64,000 bases of DNA from assembly GCF_964340395.1 (NCBI RefSeq), contig NC_135559.1, positions 12,328,759-12,392,758 on the forward strand, read 5' to 3'. Positions within the stretch are counted from its first letter, which is position 1. Each line of letters starts with the position of its first letter. Below, one piece after another: positions 50,088 to 64,000 of the stretch. The DNA is from Glandiceps talaboti. Its lineage: Eukaryota > Hemichordata > Enteropneusta > Spengelidae. The notes below the pieces were generated by a model. That model was given only the letters and a program-made list of their open reading frames with translations, made no database searches and was not told the origin of the DNA. The position numbers and the translations under genes are program-made.

Positions 50088-51191
50088 GTTAAAGATTCAA
50101 ATAAAGACAATATTATAATATTATAGAAGAGTAAAATTAGGTATTGAAGACAATATTCAAATACTCAATGGCTTTCAATAATGTGGTTTTGAAAAGTTAT
50201 GATGCTTCTAAATGGCCTCCTACACGTCCGTATTTAAGAAAATTGTTCACTGCTCACTAGCAACCCCCTCCCTCCCCAAGTGATTATGAGGATGCTGTCT
50301 TCTTCCTCTTCAAGTATAGATTACAACCAAGTGTGAGACCTCTCTTTGCAAATCGCTCATCGTTTTGTAAATAAATCTCTTATTATGTAAGGTCAAAATC
50401 GATTGTCACTTAATGTATTGTGCCATATAATTGTAGATATTATCCAGCATGCGGGAGGAGGGGGTACCGTTTAATTGCATGTATACATACATGTGCAGCC
50501 TAGGGGGACGAAAATCATTGGATTCGGTCGGTGGGGGGATATGACATTTTTAAGAGCTTGTCGAACATTTTGAACATACTATTTTCCCCACCCCACCGTA
50601 AGATATGTTCGTTCCGAACCCTTAGCCATGTCTACAAAGACCAATATTTTATAAAATATAAATGGACGATTCATAATTGTATATTACTTAGACTATGATA
50701 TTGTTAATTGTTATTTTCATCATGATATCTTTACAGCGACTACCTATGATATTGGGAGGGACTTGCTTCCTGCTGTATCTGTGGAATATTACTTTCACAG
50801 ATACCTCGGTCGGCTATTTGGTACTACTGGTAGTGGATACTTATCAAAAGCTCTCAGGGAAGCAATTCGCCGTTTCTTGGAAAAGCGCGAATTCTTTACT
50901 GCTGAGCAATTCAATATCATAACCATGTATGGTTACTGGGGAAAGATTCCAACGTATTTCAATGGTCTTGTGGAATTGTTGAGGTACGCGCAAACCTGTC
51001 GTCAAAGAAATGGGTCGGAATTTATGACAGATGGAGAAGTCTCGCGTTTGATTACATGGTTGGGTGAAATGCGAGATTTGACAACTTCGTGTGGAAATGA
51101 TCGATTCAAATTGTTCGAAAAAATCGCTCCTATTATTGTGAAATTGCTTCGTCAAGCAGGCCCTTTAGACCCTGACAAATTACCACAATAA
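47189..51191 (+). CDS. Gene copy 3: beta-domain plus toxin-like nuclease (3 exons)
   Basis: Join 47189-47524, 49192-49396, 50737-51191; 331 residues, phases 0 and 1. Architecture as in copy 2. Exon A differs from copy 2 at about one residue in six (including DDPRFNRKF against IYGDRKF), whereas exon C differs at two of 151. Motifs: [32 protein letters not shown] (169-175), EYYFHRYLG with FHR at 200-202, GTTGSG. No signal peptide or membrane segment. The contrast between a changing N-terminal half and a fixed C-terminal half suggests either diversifying selection on the beta domain or recent gene conversion of the 3' half. Frame intact. The nuclease assignment rests on motif resemblance only. 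Confidence 0.7.
48070..48121. repeat. (TGAC)n microsatellite in intron 1 of copy 3
   Basis: A matching (TGAC)n lies at 60505-60552 in copy 4 and none in copy 2. Confidence 0.95.
48405..48770. repeat. Compound (GACA)n/(AAAT)n/(GGAT)n microsatellite in intron 1 of copy 3
   Basis: Counterpart of 34450-34790. Open frames are artefacts. Confidence 0.95.
49192..49396 (+). CDS. Copy 3 exon B
   Basis: Acceptor TATATTCAG ends at 49191; donor ACAG|GTTCGT. 205 nt; no long open frame with ATG covers it, but phase 0 is open and joins exons A and C. Confidence 0.7.
49745..49850. repeat. GT-rich microsatellite in intron 2 of copy 3
   Basis: Counterpart of 35806-35920. Confidence 0.85.
50028..50088. repeat. 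(GACA)n microsatellite in intron 2 of copy 3
   Basis: Counterpart of 36102-36186, about 25 bp shorter. Confidence 0.95.
50737..51191 (+). CDS. Copy 3 exon C
   Basis: Acceptor CTTTACAG ends at 50736. 455 nt, almost identical to copy 2 exon C. Encodes [19 protein letters not shown], helices and the DPDKLPQ end. Confidence 0.8.
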
Positions 51192-53445
51192 ATCTACAAC
51201 TATGTACCTGAAAACTTGAAAGTGACATAAGGGTGACCTAAGGTTTTTTATGTTTCTCATTACTTTTTTATGGCAACTATGGATCGGTGGGTCGATTTTT
51301 ATAACAAATGAAAAAAAATCGTCTTCTTCATGTGCCTCTCCTTTTCCTCCTCTCTATCTTCTTTTTATTGGATTCCTAATAGCCAGCCCTTTCCCGGCTT
51401 CTCTACACAATTGCCATGTTCTCAGCCCCAGGCTAAGTTGAATAACATACCTTATGAAAGAAATGCTCTGTTACTGAACAAATGTCGTAGTAGCCGGCAT
51501 GACCGTAGATATGTCAACAGTCCAGAAACTTGCTTATTCTTGCCAGAGAGGGCGCCGTATCCCAAAATATTAAGGGCGGGCGAAAGTGATTTTTTTTATT
51601 TTGATGTCGGAACTGAAAAATTGTGTCTGTCAGGTAATGAGAAACAGAAAAAAAATAGGGTCACTCTTTTGAACTAAGTGAAGTTTTACAAGTATACCAC
51701 CGTATATGTCATACTATATCATTATATTTCTATAGTACACACTGCAATGTATCTTTACAGCTGTAATTTTTTTTTTTGATCAGACAACCAACAATACATT
51801 CACTTAAAATTGTTAAAACATTCAAATGATTAAGTTGGTTGTCGATTGTACCCAGAAGTAGTGCAGCAACAGGTTGAAATCGTAATAACATTGAGGCGCG
51901 CACTGGATTGTGGGTGCGTACCCATAAATCAATTTGATTGCATTTATTTATCATATCCTGTTGCAATTGTACAAATACATTTACCAACAGGTGATTCAAT
52001 GCTGTCCAGTGTATGATAACTCATTATATGTTGTTGTTTTTTAAATTCCGTGTTGCAGCTAGTGCAACTTTAAAGACAAAGCCGTTAGATGGCAGTCAAA
52101 TGGGTTTTCAGTAATCACTTTATATCATTAATGAAATGGCAAAGATAATGATCTAGCACAGGGTAAAGGACGAATAGTTAATTTTATTCCCGCGCTAATA
52201 TTCTATATTTCAAATAAAGTTTTAAATATAGCCACCATAACGATTTTTTCCTCTATAACTGTCATTCCTATTTCCTACCGAGATCAAATCTCGAGATCAA
52301 AATTGACTATTTGTACTTTACCCTGTGGATCTAGTAAGGGATTTAAGGTTGAATCAAAATGCGATTTCAATTATCTATACAAAATTCAATAGTTTAACCA
52401 ACTAGAAGGCTGCCCTCAGCGGTCGCATGCTGTAAACTCACAATGATGACAATTTCAAATGCAAAGACAAACTAAACCATTTAATTTGGTTGAAATAACT
52501 CGAATTTTCACGAACAAATGATAATTTTAAGTATTCAAGTCACTTCGATGTGGATCTAGCATAAATTATGTAATAATTGATGTTTCTTCGAGGAAAAAAA
52601 ACCGAACTCCCAAGTTGCCACTAGATCACGCACAACTTTAGCAATAAATAACTGATTTCTTTCTTCAAATAAATGAAATAATCGGTCCAGAATATTCTTG
52701 AAATGAGAAAATTACCAATGTAAATGATAATCAGATATTAACGGAAAGTGAAGCCGTAGGTTAATTATCAAGAGAGAAATCCAAATTTAAAAAAGATCTA
52801 ATCACAATTCTATTCATCTAATGAACTGGCATTTATCTCAAAAAAGTATCATGTAGCAAATGTGTCTTGTAGTGTTTTATTCACTATCAAATATTGCAAT
52901 AGATTTTTGTTACATTAAAGTTATCAAATGGCAATGAAACAATCAACCAAATATTGTCAGCTAGCTAGGTTGTGCAAACTACATTTTGTGATGATTTCTG
53001 CGTTTTTATCAAATTTCAAATGAAATTATGAAATTGGTATACATTTTTTAGAGTAATATCTTGATCTGATTAGTTTACCAGAGAAATTAATGCATAAAAT
53101 TAGACTCATTTGCATAGTAATGTACTTTGGTAAGTAGGTGATATCTTATTAGAGATTGCTTCAATTTAAATGAAATTCTTTACATTTTGGGCTAGATCCA
53201 TGCATATTTTATTATCAATAAAATGTTACAGTAGTAATAAGGTAACATCTCATGAGTTCTTGGTTCAATTCTTATGAAACTTTGTACAATACTATTCAGG
53301 GCACCATAATAGCTAGAGATGGTCACAATTTGTTCTGATGAGACTTTGCTTAGTACACATATTTTCCTCGTACAAGCAACTGGTAGGCTTTCAGCACAAT
53401 TCATCCGTACTAATAGAAATAGCTTCATAACACTGTAGTGTTGTA
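51192..53445 (+). other. Downstream block of gene copy 3
   Basis: Near-copy of 37291-39500. No gene called. Confidence 0.65.
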
Positions 53446-53490
53446 TGAAGGTGAATGCCAAATAAACATTTGAAGCTGAGGGTATTATTC
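53446..53490. repeat. Fragment of repeat Z/X
   Basis: GAAGGTGAATGCCAAATAAAC matches 30169 onward, marking where the LINE entered this spacer. Confidence 0.5.
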
Positions 53491-55278
53491 TGTCTTTGCC
53501 AATCATTTCATCTTCTTTAACAGAATAAATAGACTGTAGATATATAACCTTTCTCACATTTACATGTGGCAATAAAGCTCAGCACACTTTCTATTAAGCT
53601 TCTATAAACCCTTTCAAGTATACATTAACTATTAACGTTGAAACTTGTCAGCTTCCTGAGCAGAAACAATCGCTGTTGTGATTTTTTTGGAAATAAAGTC
53701 TGTATTTTCCTTGAAACACAGCTTGTTGTCAATGTCAGTACCAATATATTTAAAGAAACTCACTTTCTCAACTACTTCGTTATCAAAGATGATTGCATCT
53801 GGCATTGCTCTCCCCTGTCTATTACCACACACTAATTCTTTCGTTTTTCCGACATTGAGCTTGGGAAAAAGCACTACCCACTCAATCTGAACATAATTCT
53901 GTGATAGGGTGAACTCATCTTTAAGACAATCCACAAGAGTCATGTCGTCTGCATATTTAACCAAACATAATATTGAATTTTTGCATGACATTTCGTTTAT
54001 ATAGATGGAAAACAAAACTGGCGAAAGAACACAACCCTGGGGTACCCCTGTATTTAGGATGATCCCCGATATATAAAATTCCTCCCTCTACAATGACAAG
54101 CTGCGGTCGGTCGTGTAAAGACACTTTCACCCAGAGTACAATGTTATGACTAGTATTCATATCTAGTGGTCACTGTAACACCAAGTGTGGTTGAATAGTA
54201 TTAAAAGCTGATGAAAAATTCATAAAAAGAACTCGTACATGCGAACCAGCATTCTCTAAATGGCTTGTTATCAAATTGTGCATCCTCAACCCCCCCCCCC
54301 ACCACCACCACCACCACCACCACCACCACCAGGCCTGTAGACAAACTGCAGTGGATCTAAGTGACTGGCGACAACAAATCCGATCAATTGGTTACTTGCA
54401 ATGTTTGATGTCAGTGCCACAGGGCGAAAATCATTCAGAGTATTAGCTCCAGTTTCTTTGGGGACTGGGATAATGATAGCAGTTCTCCATGAAGGAGGTA
54501 TGTAGTTTAAGGCTAAACAGAAATAGTTGTGTGAATGTTGGAGTAAGCTGTTTAGCACATAGTTTCAGCACCCTACTACCCCCCCCCCCCCCCCAACACC
54601 ATCAGGTCCTGAAACTTTCTGTGGGTTAAGTCGAAGAAAACACTTGGTTACATCATGTTCATTAACCTCAATTGATGACAGCGTAAGACGCTCATGTAGA
54701 TGTTCACATTCTCTGTTAAAGTCTGTAACATCAAAACGTGCGTACAACTGATTGAGATCGTTGGCAAACTTGACTGGGTCATCTGATAATGGACGTTGTT
54801 TTTTTTCCTTTCTTCCCATCATAGTCAAACTTTGCCAAGCGTATGTCCCTGGCATTTCCATTACTTAGTTTCTCTTCGACTTTGTTTTTGAATGTGATTT
54901 TGGCCAGTTTAGCTTTACTGTGAAACCCCCTGTTTATCTGTTTTACTTTGTTTGTGTCATGTTGTAAGAATGCAGATTTCTTCTCATTTAGGCACGTTTT
55001 GAGATCTTTTGTTACCCAAGGTTCGTTGTTAGGATAGACACGCACTTCATTCGATGTTATAATATTTGTTCTCACAAAACTGAATATACGAAGTCAGAGT
55101 ATCGGTCAGTTCTTCCCCATCCGTACAACTGTCAAAGAAAACTTGCCAATCGGTGATTTCAAAACATCCCTTCAACTCCTCAATGTTATCATTGGTCAGC
55201 TGTCTGACTTGTTTTATTACAGGTTTAGCTGTTTTTAGTTTCTGTCTGTACTGTGGAAGCAGATGAATCACATCACTA
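53490..55278 (-). pseudogene. LINE retrotransposon relic (CR1/L2/Rex-like ORF2 part)
   Basis: Minus-strand remnants in order: LPQYRQKLKTAKP (linker after the endonuclease, ~55240), LTDTLTSYIQFCE, LKTCLNEKKSAF, LNPQKVSGPDGV, PPSWRTAIIIPVPKE...LNDFRPVALTS, LDPLQFVYRP, LFMNFSSAFNTI (~54191-54234) and KYADDMTLV (YADD at 53944-53955). Frames change several times, the usual Asp of the LFMDFSSAF motif is Asn, and two Gly codon runs (C-runs on the + strand at 54290-54331 and 54579-54594) have expanded. The endonuclease region and 3' end are absent. Dead element. Confidence 0.8.
54290..54331. repeat. C-run and (ACC)n inside the LINE relic
   Basis: Translates as poly-Gly on the minus strand where the family normally continues after YRP. 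A second C-run is at 54579-54594. Confidence 0.9.
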
Positions 55279-55938
55279 TTAAGTGGAGTGGAAACAAACC
55301 GAGTAGTCTATTCAGACATAAAGTTGTCGAATTTAATGCTGTAGTGTTTTACTCATGAGGCTGACGTTTCGGCACTTTCCCATTAGCACCTCTCTAATCG
55401 GATTATATTCTAAATGTCCTGGTTTTCAATTGTCTTCCCGATTCGCAAATATACACCTGGTCACAGTCCTTACACAGTACCATGTATATCACCCCCACAG
55501 CATTGTTCAGGAGTTGTCTTTATAAAGGAAAAAGTACAGGTATTTACGTGGGTGTGTATACGATTCAGTGAACTGAAAGAAGGTCAAAAGGTTAGGAAAG
55601 TGAAAGTCCACAATCTGTGTCTATTATCTAGGCGAATAATAGATATTCATATGTATAATTATAAACAAAGGGATACTTGACTGGTGTGTTATCTGACATT
55701 TGATTTACGTATACCACGCATTTGTCCTCTTTGAAGTAACAGGGAGGGTTTCATTTAAATTGTGGAATATGCATATTAGACAACGTTCTCACAAAATACG
55801 ACTCCATTTTCAACCCTGTCAAAGTGATTTGCATGTTGTGTAATATTTGTCCGTCAGACCGACAACATAAACTAAAAGAGTCGAACACCACTGCACTGCA
55901 CGTATCACCAAAAGCTTAGGTAAGTGTGTTGTTGTTGG

Positions 55939-56084
<146 letters not shown>

Positions 56085-56761
56085 AATTTAGTTGAGATCG
56101 AATTCAATGCTGTACTTCTATACTCATGAGGCTGTCGTCTCTGCACTTTCCCATTAGCACCTCTCTAATCGGATTGTATTCTAAGTGTCCTGATTTTCGA
56201 TTGTCTTCCCGATTCGCCAATAAGTTTGATAAATTTCTCATACATTTGCTTGAAATTGGGAAGCATTGCCATGAGTTGGGTTGTAAACCAACACAATCAA
56301 ATGACCAAATATTAACGATAACTGCAATAAAAGGGAGAAGCACGTCAGTCTGGTTCTGAATCAGACATCCATGATTACTATTTGAAAAGTAAACCCACTC
56401 CCCCTCCCTCCCTTCTTCTTCTTCCAATGGCAACAAAGGCAATACAATTCAAAAACGAAAACATGTTAGATGATGTATGATGTTTAAGGAATGTTTGTGT
56501 TCAGAGACATGTGGGTATTGAAAAACATGAAAAAACTTGATTGGTATGCGATAAAATATTCGACAAATGCATGACTGGTCCTGAAAAGAAATCACTAATA
56601 TGGATATGCATAACTGATTTGTATTCAATGCAGTTCACTCAATTCACTTCCAAATGTGACTAAACCATAACTTTTAGGTCTAGCTGCTATCCGTGGCTAC
56701 GAATCTCAAAGCAGAGCGATTTCTTCTGCTTTTCAATAAAATTCATAGTAAATTGATAAAA

Positions 56762-57118
56762 TATAGTATAGATGCTATCCGTGGCTTCGAATCTCTTCTC
56801 CCCGTCTAGCTCATCGAGAAATCATGAACCAAACTGTACATGTGTTCATGCAAATAAGTAAAAAACCCAACTGTTAGAATGATGTAAAGTGCATCTTGTC
56901 CTGATCGGACAGGTATACCATATTTCGATGTAAATGACCTTGATAATTTAAAGACTGCCTTATAATTAGCCAGAATTCTGTGATTGGCCAACAAAAGCAT
57001 GGTGTTAATGACTGAGTGGGTGGCTTCGTTTCAATTTGAAATTTCAACCCAGCTTCTCATTGTCGTGAGCTCGATTTGAGAAGAGAAGAGAAGCCACAGA
57101 TAGCATCTGCACTATAAT
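56762..57118. mobile_element. MITE-like foldback
   Basis: AGATGCTATCCGTGGCTTC at the left end is mirrored by GAAGCCACAGATAGCATCTG at the right. A third, partial arm is at ~56687-56705. No coding content. Confidence 0.5.
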
Positions 57119-57689
57119 TTGAATTTTATTAGTATTTAAAAAACAAAAACAAAAAAAAACAAAAAAAAAACACATTTTTGTACCCATAGACTATCTTTCT
57201 CAATATTTGTGAAAAAAATACCGTCTTACAGTCAGTAATGTTTCAGTGTGAAAACCATGATAAGGATTGACCATTGATTATTGCAAAATCAGTAACAATA
57301 ATCAATAGAAGTAACACCAACAAACTCCAAAACACCAACAAACTCCAAAACATAATTGTACCATCTCGTTGAAGGAAAAAGTACAGGTATTTACGTGGGT
57401 ATGTAAAGGTTAGGAAAGTGAAAGTCCACAAACTGTGTCTATTATCTAGGCGAATAATAGATATTCACCTGTATAATTATAAACAAAGGGATACTTGATT
57501 GGTGTATTATCTGACATTTGATTTATGTATACTACGTATGTGTCGTCTTTGAAGTAACAGGGAGGGTTTCATTTAAATTGTGGAATATGCATTTTAGACA
57601 ACGTTCTCGTGAAATACGACTCCTCTTTCAACCCGGTCAAAGTGATTTGCATGTTGTGTTATATATTTATACGTCAGACCGACAACATA

Positions 57690-58110
57690 AGAGAAAAATA
57701 GGCCTGTTTGTCCTATTGGGGCTAAATGCCCTGTAATTAACCATTTGAACACTACAATCAACTATGGAAACTGCAGGTTCCAGTGATAACTAATTTACAA
57801 GCACTACGACCATAATTAATAAACATGTGACTCATGAAAATGCGTCATCTGTGTTAATAGTCTTGGACATTATCCAGATTAAAACAGGAGTGAGGCTGGG
57901 TAGTGCAGGTATGTGGCAAATCATACATCATTGGTGGAACAACTATCGTCCATTCATGGGGAAAACTACCTATAAACGAAATTCAATTGTTTCCCTAAAT
58001 ACTACGTGTTGTACAAATCACTGTTTTAATGTACTTTCGGGGCAAATTTAGGGTTTATAGGTCAATTGTGTGCTTGGATGTCTTATCAATGCAAAAGGGC
58101 AAACTACCCT
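57690..58110 (+). promoter_or_regulatory. Upstream block of gene copy 4, lacking the 5' exon donor
   Basis: Retains TTGGACATTATCCAGATTAA and ACCTATAAACGAA, then jumps directly to ATTCAATTGTTTCCC: the ~36 bp with GTTTTGATT...GTAAGTGA found in copies 1-3 are missing. Confidence 0.5.
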
Positions 58111-58187
58111 TGTCTCTTCTCTCTCTCTAGCTGACTTTTTGCTCCCTGTTAGATATATTTAGACAAACACAATAGCATTCCCTCACT

Positions 58188-58395
<208 letters not shown>

Positions 58396-58905
58396 AAATA
58401 CTATGTACGTAGCATCTTTACTGTTCACTGATTTAGAAGTTGTCATGTACTAATCTTTACAGCCCGTATATATGGGTTTTGAGGATCGAGGTTGTACGGC
58501 AGAAGAGCGCGTAAACCATATCTCGGGGCGTAAAGGTTTTATCATATACCCCATGTAGTGGTACAGAAACAACATTAGAATCACATAATCGCATAAATTG
58601 GCAGAGAAATATTTTTTTATTTGAAAAAACAAACATAGCGAAGAAATTAACAATTAAAGACAAATCACAGAGAGAACTTGTTATATTTGGGCAAAGTGTG
58701 GGTGTACACGTGATATGGAAAATTGTTGCCCGAATTCGATGCGTGTACTCTCCATTGAATTGCATTGGAAGCGATACTGGGTATATGATAAATGTGATTA
58801 TATACTTTTGGCAATGTAACAATAACAATGAATGTCGAGCAATGAATGTCCAGACTTTGAATATAATGTTGTACGTTCGTTGTATTTTTCAGATACAAAC
58901 TCAAT

Positions 58906-63449
<4,544 letters not shown>

Positions 63450-64000
63450 GTCTACTACTGTGTACCCGAAAACTTGAAAGTGACATAAGGGTGTCCCTAT
63501 ATTTGTTATGTTTCTCATTACTTTTTCATTGCAACTATGGATAGATCGGTCGATTTTGAAAAAAAAAAGAGTAAAAAATTTAAAAAATCGCGTTTCTCTG
63601 CCTCTCCTTTTCCTCCTCTGTATCTTCTTTGTATTGGATTCCTAATAGCAAGCACTTTCATCCCACTTTCTCTACACAATTAGCATGTTCTTAGCCACCC
63701 TACTTGTATAACTTAAGTCATGAAAGAAACACTCTGTTCAAGAACAAGTGTCGTCGTCGCCGCCATGACCATAGATGATGTCAGCAGTCCAAACACTTAC
63801 CTTTTTTCTTGCCAGAAAAAGTCCTTTCGCAAATGTTAAGGGCGGGCGAAAATAACGATATTTTTTATTTTGATGTCGGAACTGAGAATTTGGGTCAGTT
63901 GGGTAATGAGAAACAGAAAAAATAGGGTCACTTTTATGAACGGAATGAAGTTTTACAAGTATACCACAAGTATATCATACTATATAATTTGATATTTCAA
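63450..64000 (+). other. Downstream block of gene copy 4, cut by the window end
   Basis: Matches the start of the downstream blocks at 37291 and 51192, more diverged. Confidence 0.6.

Noticed and set aside
54286-54558. Protein ending in poly-Gly
   Set aside because: Part of the LINE relic running into a C/ACC array; not a gene.

Overview
The window looks like a stretch of nuclear DNA from an invertebrate animal, probably marine: large introns, AT-rich non-coding DNA, very abundant microsatellites, a tRNA-derived SINE, LINE and Penelope-like retroelement relics, and several families of foldback or MITE-type elements. I cannot name the species from sequence alone.

Region by region. (1) 1.4-3.4 kb holds one long coding exon for a Mab-21/cGAS-like nucleotidyltransferase-fold protein whose C-terminus is a Cys/Asp-rich tail ending in CVIM, a textbook CaaX prenylation box. 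(2) 3.7-13.3 kb is repeat territory: a TTAA-flanked MITE pair, a foldback element with an 8-bp target duplication, two copies of a ~113-bp minisatellite element, an AATTAATT minisatellite, a tRNA-derived SINE, and the upstream block of the first member of a gene family. (3) From 13.4 kb onward the window is dominated by FOUR tandem paralogues, all on the + strand (13.4-16.4, 33.5-37.3, 47.2-51.2, 58.9-63.4 kb). Each has three coding exons with identical intron phases (0, then 1): exon A encodes a small beta-rich domain, exon B a linker plus the first half of a nuclease-like domain (GAYG...EADH-P), and exon C the second half (LPAV...HR...GTTGSG). The B+C part resembles the HNH/Endonuclease VII-type nuclease toxin domains of bacterial polymorphic toxins. 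The whole duplicon (upstream block, putative 5' non-coding exon, gene, downstream block) was copied, and copies 2 and 3 are nearly identical in their 3' halves. (4) 17.84-30.14 kb, between copies 1 and 2, is best read as one 12.3-kb CACTA/EnSpm-like insertion (CACTGGG... ends, TTT target duplication, intact empty site at 41.76 kb). It carries a Penelope-like relic and a nested foldback-in-foldback. (5) 39.5-45 kb, 45.1-47.1 kb and 53.4-58.4 kb are spacer and upstream blocks broken by a LINE relic, a ~2-kb insertion with ~230-bp tandem repeats, and microsatellites.

How it fits together. The four-gene array is the likely undescribed system: a fast-changing beta-rich domain joined to a conserved nuclease-toxin-like domain, intracellular by lack of a signal peptide and tandemly amplified. 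That pattern recalls immune effectors or other conflict genes; the function is inference. The most ancestral-looking copy (copy 1) keeps a DHR motif, which is FHR in the other three. The Mab-21-like gene is a neighbour of the same broad flavour (cGAS-like receptor fold), but two of its three expected acidic residues appear to be Asn.
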